A stretch of DNA of 64,000 bases from Diospyros lotus (taxonomy: Eukaryota > Streptophyta > Magnoliopsida > Ericales > Ebenaceae). The notes under the pieces were generated by a model. It ran no database searches. It had not been told where the DNA came from and saw only the letters and a list, made by a program, of their open reading frames with translations. Location: positions 38,278,328 through 38,342,327 of the forward strand of contig NC_068340.1 of NCBI RefSeq assembly GCF_014633365.1, given 5' to 3'. Shown here piece by piece: positions 53,217 through 64,000 of this stretch; position 1 is the stretch's first letter, and each line of letters begins with the position of its first letter. Position numbers and translations under genes: made by a program.

Positions 53217-54878
53217 ACTTAATCATCAAAATAGACTAAATCTTAGGGAAAGGATCGTGGCCAAGAACGGAGGAGGAAGGGCATATATATATTGTATTGT
53301 AACTATTAGCAATATACATATAATTGATTTAAGATATTCAGGAGATAAAAGAGGGGGGGGGCACGTGACCTCGCCGTGCCCGTGGGGAATGGCGGAAACG
53401 GCGGGAGCCGGTTACCGGTTAATCGGATAGGGAATATGGGAGTGGGGTCCCAAAGGCTGAGCCGGTTACCTCCACTGTCTTCCACTTTCAGGACAGAGGC
53501 TCCTCCCCGCCATCCGGTTAGCGTAGAGATCATCATAATACGCTTTATGGCTTCTTTGCCAATCGTGACGCACGCAGCCAATGCACGCATCTCCATCTCA
53601 ATGCCAAAAATCAACAAAACTAAATTCATTTCATGATTACTTTGTGTTAAATTTATGTATACCGAATTAATTAATAGCAGCAGCGTTGTGTCTAATTTTG
53701 TTTACACCTTTAAATAGTTTTCCTTTTTTATTCAGGAAGAAAGGACCCATTTATGTCTAAAGAGACCAACATCTCTTGCTTCAAAGAGACGCTTTGTGAC
53801 AATACAATTTCTCTCCTCGTGGGTGTAGTCGTGCTTCAGAAGTATGTAACTGTAATTTATTATTTAAATAAAACACACACACTGTATACTCTTTGAAATT
53901 TATAATAAATATCAAAAAGTTGAAAAAAAAATTAAAAGATGGATACGTAATACAATCAAATGTCGTTGTCCCAGATGTGAGTTATCGTAATTATTTTGAT
54001 GGCTGGGGGGGATGGCGTGGCGCCATGAAAGGGCGAGCTAAGAAGAACCCTTTTGTTTTCCGAGTCTATCACCAAAACCAAGGTGGTAATTTGACTTATT
54101 AAGAGCAGTTTCAGACGACTTGCATATATTGTAATTATGGGTGTTGGCCCTTCTTTTTAGAACGGATCTCTCTCTCGCACTTGATGTTTAATTTTGGGGA
54201 TTAATTGCAGAAACATAGGGATTAATTCGTTGTTTCTCTTGCTTGCATATGGTCTTCATTTTTTATTTGTGTAATCATTCCAATGGGGATTAGCGGCTTT
54301 TCTTTTCCCTAATCACATGCACTTAAGTTTTTCAACATTTTTGGTGCCCATCATCTCAATATATCTTAGCTAAATATTTTGCATGTGTCATGACAATTAG
54401 TTATAGTAATTAAATTAATCATTAGCATTATAGAGTGGGCTATGATTTAATTTGTGTACACCCATTTAGAAAAAAAAAAAAAAAATTGTGTACACTAACA
54501 AGAATCTCATTAGCACTCATTTTTTTTATGATGAAAGGATCACTAAAAGATTAAAAAAAAAAAGTTAGCATCAGAATGCATTAAATATGCAAGTATAATT
54601 AAATAAAATAAATTAAAAGAAAGAATTAAGGCATCCATTACTATTATTGAACAGGCCATTAACCTCTAGTCAAAGCCATCCGGGGGCTGGAACTTGATCA
54701 TGATCGACAACTAATTCATGATTGAGGAACCAATTTGAAGAAAAGAGCCTGAGCCTGAGCTGAGCTGGGCCTAGAACTTGATGCCTCATTGACTTGTGCT
54801 AATTCAGTTTTAGGAAACCACCAAATAGAAAAATCACATGATATATTTCATTAACGTGACACAGTTACCCAAAGTACA

Positions 54879-54879
<1 letters not shown>

Positions 54880-54916
<37 letters not shown>

Positions 54917-54917
54917 T
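54880..54917 (+). repeat. (TA)n(GA)n microsatellite
   Basis: A TA run passes directly into a GA run. Confidence 0.9.
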
Positions 54918-57764
54918 GAAATGATTTGTCGAACTCGATGTTTTTGATGAGTTGTCTTATGGGTTTATCATTCATTCACTTGGCTCAATGAGACGGGCCG
55001 GACACCAAGACAGCCACCGCCCAACAACTTGAACGCGGCTTTTTTTTTGTCCCACTTTGGAATCTCATATTTCGCAACAACTTGTGGTTGGTCCAGTGGG
55101 CAGTGGTTTAAGGTTCATTTTCATTGAGGTTTCGCTCATGTGCATGCCCTATGTTCTACAGGTAAACTCAATTTACTAAGTTACAAACTGAAATATCAGT
55201 GTTCGAACCAAACCAAACAAGACCAAACTAAAAATTGATTTTTCATATATCAAAATGAGTTGAACTTAATTTAATAAAAAATGAAACCAAATTAATGAAG
55301 ATTAGTTGGTTCGATCAGTTAAGTTCTGGTTAATCTCATTAAAAAAGAAAACAAAAAGAGTGAAGCTTTAACTAAATAATAATACTTTCACCCCTATTTA
55401 TGCCTGCCCTTAAATTTTCTATTTTTCAACCAACAAGCAGAAACTTATTAGTATTTGAGCCCCCATTTAACATGAATTTTTCTTGTTCTTTTCCCATGAT
55501 CAGACAAATTGTGTATTTGTGGGTGCATGTTTAGAAAGGCCATTCAACCAAAACTTTCGATGAAATTATCAAGATCCTTGTTTGGCCACAGATTTTAGTT
55601 AAAAAAAAGAGGCATATTTGGATGGGATGGCTCTGTTATGTTGTGGACAACTTTTATGAGTCCCACACCCTTCATACGCCACCCCCCTCTCATTTTGCTT
55701 GGGCAACAGGACAAAATAGTTGGATGGGAAATGAGAAGAGGGTAGTAATTAAGAATTTAAAGTAGATGTACAGATGATGAATAGACCAAAAACAAAAGCA
55801 AACTCACTGGTGTAGGTGTAGCCGTATATAATATTGTATTTTATTTGTTTAAGTGCTGCTGCCCCAGGAGGGGGGGGGGACGATGATTCGATTGCTCAAA
55901 AATTTTTCACTTAACCGTGCTAAACCAAAAATGTCAATCAAAATGGAAGCTGCCCGGCTTTATACCAATTTGGCAAAATAAAAGTCAAACTCCTTTACCT
56001 AACAAATAAGTTAATAAATAAAGCCAAACAGATTATTAACTCAAGCATGCTATATTTTTATTTTATTAAATTACAAATATAAATTAATTAATTAAAATTT
56101 CATTTAAATCTCTATTCCTAAGCATTTAAACTGATACATATATATGTGCGGGAAGGGGACGCCCCCTTTAATTTTGTCCTCATAAAATAAATATTATGTT
56201 ATTCGATAATATTTATTTGACGTACGCAATATATTAGCTCTATCAATTCAAAAGATGTAAGACAACACAATTAATTACATTAATTCAATTCAATTCCAAA
56301 GGTTGTCTGTATGGTAACGTGCATTGCAAGTGTTCTAGTGTACTGTAGGACGAATTGTCTCGATAATAAGATTTCGAAAAAGAAATAAAGCAAAACCTAG
56401 AGACATATAAAGGCACCTGGTAAGAAATTTTTTTCCCAAAAAATTGGTAAAGTTTATAAAATAAAATTAGTATTTGGACCTAAATTTTTAATATTTTACC
56501 TGATATTTAGTATTAATATATTATATATTTATTAAATAATAAAAAATATTTCATAAAATTTGTGTAAAATTAATATTTGTACTTATAAATAAGAGCGGAT
56601 TCAAGGTTACGAACCACGTCATCTCCACTTGTGAGAATTTTAAACTGACATGTCATCATTAATTAACAAAATTTGATTAAATCACTTAATTTTTATTTAT
56701 AATAAGTAATAACATATCCCAATTTAAAAATGACTTTTCTTTAAAAAAAATATTACAGCGAAGATGGCGTGGCATTGGCTGGGTGAGATGATTGGTCAAA
56801 GCGGGAAGGCGGTAAAAGTGGGTTTTCAAATCAGACGGACGATTTTTAAAGAGAGTGGGCCGAGCGAGCATCCTGGGCCTCACGTGACAGGCCACACACT
56901 GTTCGAGATGAATCAAATGCTGACTCAGCACCTTGTGATGTTTACTCTTTGGACAGCCCCTTTCATCTGGGGCCCGCTGAACCTGCGTGTCCACTTCCTC
57001 ACGGCCATCGGGATTTGGAGACTCCGCTAATTTTTCACCGATCGTCGCCGGAATTTTAGGCACCGGCTACTAATCCTGGAACCAGCGAGCGCCATCTCCT
57101 AATCCAGCACGAATTTAAAAACAAACTAAAATAAACAAAAAATAATTTGTAGATAAGAAGATTCGTAACCATATCTAAGAAGGAAAATCTGATAAAATAA
57201 TTAACAATAATAATAAAATAACATCCTCATCTGGTTTTTACAAATTTGTAAAGAATAATTAGTCTAATTGAGATTTACTCCGTGATTTTAAATAAATGGT
57301 TTATTATTTTTTTTTATAATTTAGGTGTTTGGACCTTGTCTACTTAATCTTAAAAGAAGATTGGCCTTCTCTCCTGATTTGGCTTTTAAGTAAATCAAAT
57401 ACGATTGTAAACTTATATATTTTTAAGTAAATACGTAATTAATTTTTATTAAATAAAATATTTTTATCTTCACAAAAAAATTAATTTCTCGTCACTTTTA
57501 AAAACAATTTGAGAACTTTATCACTTTTTTTTATGACACCAAAAACTTACCATCACCATGAGTTATTTTTGATAAAAAGTTGATAGTCAAAAATTTTAAA
57601 AATAAATATAATCGCACAATAATGAGATTTGAGTATAAAGAAGTGAGAGATTAAAAAAAATATTTAAGAGAATGTGATTTGTAATATTTTTAATTATATT
57701 AATTTATTTATGTTACAAAAATCGCAATAAATGCTCTGCGGGTTTCCAATTTGGGGCTGGATTC

Positions 57765-57777
57765 TATAAGTATAAAC
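57765..57777 (+). promoter_or_regulatory. TATA region of the CRF gene
   Basis: TATAAG followed by TATAAAC, about 360 bp upstream of the ATG. It is followed at the expected distance by a CT-rich leader, as is common in plant genes of this kind. Confidence 0.55.
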
Positions 57778-57829
57778 GGGACAGCCATGCCTGCTCTCCA
57801 TCTTAAATCACTGAAGCCACACACACGCA

Positions 57830-57857
57830 CTCTCTCTCTCTCTCTCTCTCTCTCTCA
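57830..57857 (+). repeat. (CT)n tract in the CRF 5' leader
   Basis: About 28 bp of CT within the presumed 5' UTR; such pyrimidine tracts are common near plant transcription starts. Confidence 0.85.
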
Positions 57858-58136
57858 GTCTACTACTTTCTTCAACGCTCTCTCTTTACCCACTCTGTAT
57901 TCAACTCTTCTTCCACCCAAAACTCCAAAGAAAAGTCCCACTAAACATTCCCAAAAATCCCACTGATCATTCGATTCCTACTAATAGTAGCTCGGTTCCC
58001 CTTGTTGGTCTCATGTCCTCTCTGTGAATCTATCGACGAATCCATAGCCTTTGTTTCAACTCTTTTTTTTTTCCTTTCAATCCCAACTTTTTAAGCTCCT
58101 TTTTAGTCCGATTTCCAGAGTTGGACATCGCTTTTT

Positions 58137-59132
58137 ATGGTTTCCAATGCGAACATCAGCGAGATGGATCGCAGCCTGAGTATGTCCTATCCGATCAAAT
58201 TCACCGAGCACCGGACCGTCACAAAGAAGCTCACCAAGCTTAGAAACCCCTCCAATGGCCTCAAACACAATTCCGAAACGCCCAGAGTCGTCCGGCTATC
58301 GGTTACTGATCCCGATGCTACTGACTCGTCCAGCGACGAAGAAGAAGAGCTATTTCCCCGACGAAAACGAGTCAAAAAGTTCGTGAACGAGATTCTCATT
58401 GAACCCACTTGTAAAAATAATGTTACTGGTGCTACTAGTGTCAAGAAAAAGAAAGAAGCGGCTAAGGCGAGAAGGAGTTCGCCGGTGGGCAATGGCCGGA
58501 AGTTCAGAGGAGTCCGGCAGCGGCCGTGGGGGAAGTGGGCGGCGGAGATCCGGGATCCGGCCCGGCGGGTCCGGCTCTGGCTGGGTACCTACGACACGGC
58601 GGAGGAGGCCGCCGTGGTTTACGACAACGCCGCCATTAAACTCCGCGGCCCGGACGCTTTAACCAACTTCATCACCCCGCCGGCGAGAGACTCCGACCCG
58701 GAAACCAACCCGAAGACGCCTGTTTCCGGGTACGAGTCCAGCGACGAGTCCAACAACCTACCTTCTCCGATCTCAGTGCTCCGGTTCAGGACCCGGTCCA
58801 GCGAGGAAGCTGAATCTCTGAACCGGTCTAAATCGGCCCCAGAAATCCACGAGTGCTTCTCGGTTCAAGTTCCTGAACCCGGTCCACAACCGATTCAAGC
58901 AGTTGAAGACTATTTGCCGATGGACATTCCGTTCATAGACGACTTCTTTAACTTCGAGTCACCCGAGCCAATACAGTTCGATGATGTGCCGGCTCTACCT
59001 GATCATAGCTTCAGCGCCGATTTCGGCGACGCATTCGTTGATTTTGAGCCATCATCGGGTTGCCAAATCGATGATTACTTCGAAGACCTTTGCGGAGATT
59101 TCTTTTCTACGGATCCGCTCATGGCACTATGA
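58137..59132 (+). CDS. AP2/ERF transcription factor of the cytokinin response factor (CRF) group
   Basis: Nuclear DNA-binding protein, expected to act in cytokinin- and stress-responsive transcription. Intronless, 331 aa. The N-terminal CRF motif includes [11 protein letters not shown] (21-31), which mediates contacts with other CRFs and phosphotransfer proteins in known members. An acidic stretch (64-71) and a basic, probable nuclear-localisation segment (75-81 and 103-113) follow. The AP2 domain covers 122-179, with [34 protein letters not shown] and the ERF-type Ala/Asp pattern. The conserved SPISVL motif (210-215) follows, and the C-terminus is acidic with Phe-rich activation-like sequence ending DPLMAL. 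A second ATG at residue 11 is possible but would not change any domain. Which CRF it corresponds to is not certain. Confidence 0.95.
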   Translation: MVSNANISEMDRSLSMSYPIKFTEHRTVTKKLTKLRNPSNGLKHNSETPRVVRLSVTDPDATDSSSDEEEELFPRRKRVKKFVNEILIEPTCKNNVTGATSVKKKKEAAKARRSSPVGNGRKFRGVRQRPWGKWAAEIRDPARRVRLWLGTYDTAEEAAVVYDNAAIKLRGPDALTNFITPPARDSDPETNPKTPVSGYESSDESNNLPSPISVLRFRTRSSEEAESLNRSKSAPEIHECFSVQVPEPGPQPIQAVEDYLPMDIPFIDDFFNFESPEPIQFDDVPALPDHSFSADFGDAFVDFEPSSGCQIDDYFEDLCGDFFSTDPLMAL

Positions 59133-59889
59133 TGGTTCCTCGGAGCTTCCCCGCCGTCCGATTGCCGAGTATTCGGCAAATTTTGCATCAAAGGCGGCAA
59201 AAAGTCGGCTTCTTTTATGGGGTGGAATTTATGTCACATTGTTCTTCTTCTTTTTCCTTTATGAATAAGACTTAAGACTTGTAAGAGTATAAGATCTTGA
59301 CGAGGCAATTTTGTATTACGTAATTTATTTTATTATTATATTCGTGCTATTAATTAATTGAGATTATGATGAAAAATTCAGCGGCAATCCTTGTTATTTT
59401 TAAAATTACACGTAAGATAAATATGCCTCTTCCACGTGTTCAATTGTGAACTGCCAGTGTGGCATTCTGGTTGTCTCTCCCGACAGGGGTTGGCGTAATT
59501 TGCGGTTTTTAAAGGCGCTTTTGACTAACATGTCGAGTCGGTGTGAAACCTACAAATCAGATCAGAGTCATATATATATATATATATAGATAGATAGATA
59601 GATATTGGCCTTTTTCATTTCTTGATCAAAAAAGATTTGAGGCTTTTGGTTCCTCCAGATGCAGCTGTGAATTGAATCCGTGAATTGTAGAAAGTCAACG
59701 AACCATAGTCGTTGGAAGAACATGGCTTCAAATTGACAAATTAAGCACGTAACTGTCAATTAATAATACGTCAATCACCTGTCCATTTAGCCAAAGTTAA
59801 TTTAAGTTGTGCGTATGTGATATTATGCTGTTAATAGTTAATCTCGTGCTATATATATATATATATAAATGTAAGTATGTATATATGTA
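59133..59889. other. CRF 3' region and intergenic DNA
   Basis: The 3' UTR with an ATGAATAAGAC word near 59260, followed by AT-rich DNA, a (TA)n(GATA)n microsatellite at 59569-59604 and another TA run near 59850. No gene seen. Confidence 0.55.
59569..59604 (+). repeat. (TA)n(GATA)n microsatellite
   Basis: TA run followed by five GATA-type units. Confidence 0.9.
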
Positions 59890-60259
59890 TGAGATAATTG
59901 TGATTCAAAATTTAAATTGACCTGAATTATTAATTTGATCATGATTAAAATTTTAAATTTGACTATAATTAAAACATCAAATTTGACTTGTGATTGAGAT
60001 TTGTCTCAAACTAAAGACTTATTTTCTTGACTCATTTTTTTATCAGAATATAATTTTTATATACATCTATAAATAAGTGTTAAATCTATAAATATGTGTT
60101 CAATACTCTGAAATTACTATACCAATATCATCATAGTAATATTTTTATTTTTTATGCCCGTAATTTTTTTAGATTTAAGTTTTTTTACATTAAATTTCTA
60201 TATTCGTTTGTAGGATTGATGGTTTGATTGTGGTTTGTTATCAATCCAAAATCCTAACA
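59890..60259 (+). repeat. 5' LTR of the Copia element
   Basis: Starts TGAGATAATTG and ends CCTAACA, immediately before the primer-binding site. Its last few bases differ from the 3' LTR. Confidence 0.7.
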
Positions 60260-61079
60260 AATTGGTATCATAACAAACTTAAATCAAGCTATCAAGTTTT
60301 TGGACAGATTGCAACTACCATCGTTGCTACCATGGTTGTCGGCCATCTTCAGAGCCATCACTGCCATTGACTTCATTCCTCTGACATTCGTTGTCCATTG
60401 TTTTTGCCTTGTTGCAATTGTAGCATGCTCTAGTCAACTAGCGACACCTTCGTGTTCCTCTTGCACACAATTGGCTTTCCTCTTATTTGACTACCACCAC
60501 TGTCGATCGACAACTCTTGAGACTTTTGCCATCATCACTAATTGTCGCCTTGCTCCTTGCACTAGTGTTGGCCTTCTTCCGTGCTTTTCACTACCGTCGA
60601 CGTTGACTCTACAACTTACACATTACTGTCAATCTTCATCGATAAACTCAAAGTCGTTCTTTTATGCATTCTCTAACCGCCTTTGTCTTTCGCCATTGCC
60701 ATAATCATTGACTCTTGAACTTATGTCGTTGCTGACGTCTTGCCATAACTGCTGCCCCTCTATTGCTTCCTATACCATTAACAACAGGCTCCAAGCTTTG
60801 ATCTGCCCAGATTCACCAAGATCTAGATCTATTAGATCCAACTTGCCATATCTGTCCAGCCCATATTCGTTGCCTAGATCCATTATCTTGGTATGTCTTC
60901 TATTGGACTTTTATTTATCAATCGTTTGGTATTAATTGGGGTTATTTGATCTTCGTAATAGCTATATTAAAGTATGATATTCCATTATTAGACAAAAATA
61001 TTATATTCACATTGTGCCAGGTTAAGATATGTGCAATTTTGGCATATATGAATTTAGTTGATGCATTGTTGGGCTTTGA

Positions 61080-63440
61080 TAAAGTGGCACAATTATGGTG
61101 TATTGAAGAAAAATAGAATAAGGATCGTAAAGCCTTTTCTTATATATATCTATATTTATTGAATCAAATTTTGCAAGATATTTTGAAAGAAAAAATTGTT
61201 GTTAGTTTATGGTTAAAATTCAAAAAAAACAATATATGACTAAAAGCTTGATCACTAAAGTAAAGATTATAGTCTCATCGAATGATAGAAAGTACATCTA
61301 TTGAAAGTCATTTAATAGTTTTTAAATAAATTATTTCTAATTTGAAAAGCATGGAGATTCAATATGATAATAAATATTTGAGCTTAATTTTGTTATGTTC
61401 TTTGTTGGCTTTGTATTCAATTTTTAGAGTCATTGTTCTCTATAGTCATGACACGCTCGTCTTAGATGAAGTTTATGATATTTTGTTTTCGAAAGAAAAA
61501 ATTGATAAGTAGTTATTAGAAAATTTTAAAAATTAGGGAAATGGTCTATTGATTAGAGAGATAACATATTATAGAAATTCTAGTGCCAAAAGAAAAAGTA
61601 GATCCAAGCCTAGAAATAAAGACAAAATATGTAATTATTGTAAGAAGAAGAGACACATAAAAAATGAGTGTTTTAAACTATAGAACAAACTTAAGAGACA
61701 AGAATCTAATCAGAAAAGAAAACAACTAGAGACTTCAGGTAAAACCAATATTGTTGAAGATAACAATAGTGATGGAGAACTTATGATGATAACTAATGAA
61801 ATTACCAAATTTTGTAAAAATTGGATTCTCGACATAGCATATACATTTCATATGTCTCCTAATAGGGATTGATTTTCGACATATAAAACTTTGACTACTG
61901 ATGATATGCTGATAGAAATAATTTTTCTTTTAAAATTGATGTCATTGGAACAATTAAAATTAAAATATTTGATGATATTGTTAAAACTTTAATTGATGTC
62001 AGATATGTTCCCGATCTTAAGAGAAATTTTATTTCAACGAGTAGTATTAATTTAAATTGTTATAAGTTCATTGATGAAGATGAATTCATTAAGGTCAGTA
62101 AATGTACTCTTGTTGTGATAAAATATAAAAAGTAATATGATAGATTATATGTTCTGCAGAGCTCCAATGTTACAAGTGATGCCATTGTTTATACTTTTTG
62201 TTTATTAGATATTGATATCACTCAATTGTGACATATGCATATTAAAAATATGAGTGAAATAGGCATGTTTGAATTAAGCAAAAAATGACTTTTAAAAGGG
62301 CAAAGTACTGAAAATTTGAAATTATGTGAATATTGCGTCTTTAGTAAGTAAAAATGAGTTAAATTTAATAAAAGTATTCACAACACAAAAAGGACACTAG
62401 ATTATGTCCATTTTGATCTCTGGGGTTCAGTCAAAATTCTCTCTAAAGGTGGTGCCAGATATGTGCTGACTTTCATTAATAATTTTTTTAGAAAAGTTTG
62501 TGTATTTTTTTTAAAATAGAATAGTGATGTTTTTGTTACTTTTAAATAGTGGAAGACTGTGATAGAGAAACGAATTGAAAGACAAATTAAGCATCTTCAC
62601 ATAGATAATGATTTAAAATTTTGTTCAAATGAATTTAATGATTTCTATGGAAAAGAATGAATTATAAGACATTTATTAATTCCAAGTACATCATAACAAA
62701 ATGATATAATTGAAAGGATAAACAAAATATTTATGGAAAAGGTACATTACATGCTATCTAATTTTGGTTTATCTAAATCATGTTAAACTGAGGCTACAAA
62801 CATAACATATTTTCTAGTTAATCAATCTCCTTCATTTGCTATTGATAAGAAAACTCTAGAAGAGTTGTAGTCTGGTACGCTGTACATTATTTTAATTTGA
62901 ACTTTTTTGAATATTTTACATTTACTCACATTAATGATGAAAAATTAGAATCAATGTCTAAATAGTGTATCTTTCTTGGTTATAAATTTGGTGTTAAGGG
63001 TTACAAGTTATGAGATCCAAAAGTATTTAAAGTTGTAATTAGCAAAAACGTTATATTTGATGTAATTGCTATATTTTATGGTTTGTTTAGAAAAGAATTT
63101 AACCCTGCTGTCAGTAGAGTTTTGACACTCAAGTGGAATTTACAGGTTAGCAGAGTTCTAACATTCAAGTGGAACTTGAAATTGATAACAACTAGACATA
63201 TAAGTCTTCGTCTCAAATTAAGTCAACCCCAAAAGAAAACACTAATCCATCACAGTATTGTATTACAAAAGATAAATGTAGAAAAAATATCAAACCCCTT
63301 CAAAGATTTACTGAGGTTGATCTTGTTACTTATGTTTTGAGTGCGGTTAAAGATACACACTATAGTGACCATTGTATGGATTTGGTTGATATTTCCAGTG
63401 GTACGAATTTTATTGGTATTCATTAGGAGGTTAATTTTTT
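61080..63440 (+). pseudogene. Copia gag-protease-integrase remnant, reverse transcriptase missing
   Basis: Conceptual translation shows gag-like segments (LCSLLALYSIF, then VLYSHDTLVLDEVYDILFSKE near 61390-61500), a CX2CX4HX4C zinc knuckle (61630-61671), protease-like WILDIAYTFHMSPN (about 61820-61865), and integrase pieces: YVHFDLWGSVKILSKGGARY (near 62400), HIDNDLKF (near 62600) and ERINKIFMEKVHYMLSNFG (near 62710). Many stop codons interrupt it, most at places where the family has Trp, Arg or Gln. After about 63080 the reverse transcriptase and RNase H region is absent and the sequence runs quickly to the 3' LTR. The short open frames at 60300-60935 upstream are leader sequence, not gag. 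Confidence 0.85.
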
Positions 63441-63505
63441 ATAATTTTGTTGGAAGAAATAATTATGGATAATTTCATATTTGAATTTTGTGTCAAATTG
63501 GAGAT

Positions 63506-63825
63506 TGTGATAATTGTGACTTAAAATTGAAATTCATCTGACTGTGATTAAGACATCAAATTTGATTGTGATTAAGATTTATTTCAAACCGAAGACTTGT
63601 CTTCTTGGCTCATCTTCTAATCAAAATATATTTTTTTTATGTATATCTATAAATGAGTGTTAGTTCTATAAATAGATATTCAATATTATGAAATTATTAT
63701 ACCAATATCATGATGTGATATTTTGTTCTTTCTGCTAATAATTTTTTTCAATTTGAGTTTTTCACGTTAAATTTTTGTGTTTATTTGTGATTTTGATGGT
63801 TTGATTATGATTTGTTATCGATTCA
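63506..63825 (+). repeat. 3' LTR of the Copia element
   Basis: Matches the 5' LTR over about 310 bp, with scattered substitutions and indels. It stops resembling it after TTATCGATTCAAA. Confidence 0.7.
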
Positions 63826-64000
63826 AATGTGGTATAAATGAAAAGATAAAAATAAACATTTAATATGATACACTTATTAACACGTAATCAAGTATAGTAA
63901 GACTTACTATACTGTTAGCCGCCCAGCAAATACCACAAATCTTGCACGTGATTTCAGCAAACTTGCATAAACATGAGCTTAGTCCGTCTTTATCCGCCGT

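Larger units (their letters stand above)
51720..57760. other. Intergenic region between the potassium transporter and CRF genes
   Basis: Mostly AT-rich with small repeats. Contents noted: a two-unit 75-bp tandem repeat (53065-53216); a GC-rich stretch with a G8 run (53353-53540); a (TA)n(GA)n tract (54880-54917); a G9 run (55870); and a GC-rich island (56760-57110). Open frames here, such as 53306-53629, 53893-54102 and 56686-57063, show no recognisable domains. No RNA gene was found. Confidence 0.5.
59890..63825 (+). mobile_element. Decayed Ty1/Copia retrotransposon
   Basis: 5' LTR about 59890-60259 and 3' LTR about 63506-63825 share TGAGATAATTGTGA/TGTGATAATTGTGA starts, the GATTAAGACATCAAATTTGA word, ATCTATAAAT-GTGTT words, ATACCAATATCAT and GGTTTGATT. 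A degenerate primer-binding site TGGTATCA is at 60263-60270, and a purine stretch CAAATTGGAGAT precedes the 3' LTR. The 3' LTR is truncated or diverged at its last part. A target-site duplication was not established. The coding part is a pseudogene lacking reverse transcriptase. Confidence 0.85.

Noticed and set aside
60300..60935. Frames of 134 and 75 codons after the Copia primer-binding site
   Set aside because: Low-complexity leader; gag-like sequence starts only near 61080.

Overview
This is plant nuclear DNA, most likely from a dicot and possibly a woody one. The genes have GT-AG introns, the intergenic DNA is AT-rich, and there are plant-only families (CRF-type AP2/ERF, KUP/HAK/KT, LRR-RLK pseudokinase, plant ABCC) together with Copia, Gypsy, Cassandra-type TRIM, hAT, MULE and SINE elements. 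The species cannot be told from the sequence. Exon joins below were made by eye from splice-site dinucleotides and reading-frame continuity.

Five protein-coding genes look intact. (1) 1833-7320 minus: an ABCC (MRP) transporter, 11 exons, 1482 aa. (2) 40038-40985 plus: a small F-box protein, 3 exons, 239 aa. (3) 42864-44973 plus: an LRR receptor-like pseudokinase, 2 exons, 627 aa. (4) 45818-49895 minus: a KUP/HAK potassium transporter, 7 exons, 727 aa, convergent with (3). (5) 58137-59132 plus: an intronless cytokinin-response-factor-type AP2/ERF protein, 331 aa. They do not form a pathway cluster; each is an ordinary single gene.

Layout. 1-1729 is retroelement DNA, probably an LTR on the minus strand whose end lies about 100 bp from the ABCC stop codon. 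7.4-9.9 kb is the ABCC upstream region and degenerate repeats. 9.9-12.8 kb holds nested DNA transposons. 13.2-32.5 kb is a tandem array of three related units (A, B, C). Unit A is split by many later insertions: a Cassandra-type TRIM, two long foldback elements, a 2.2 kb solo LTR, a hAT-type MITE and a 1.8 kb MULE-type element. A Gypsy reverse-transcriptase fragment sits at the A/B junction. 32.3-35.7 kb is a large inverted repeat with a 2.1 kb solo LTR in its centre and a SINE in its right arm. 36-40 kb is AT-rich, with a 0.4 kb palindrome. 40-50 kb is gene-rich. 50-57.7 kb is mostly unannotated, with one probable LTR near 51 kb. 59.9-63.8 kb is a decayed Copia element with both LTRs recognisable.

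The main structural result is the A/B/C array. Element boundaries and target-site duplications let much of the insertion order be read directly. I did not find a new enzymatic or defence system.
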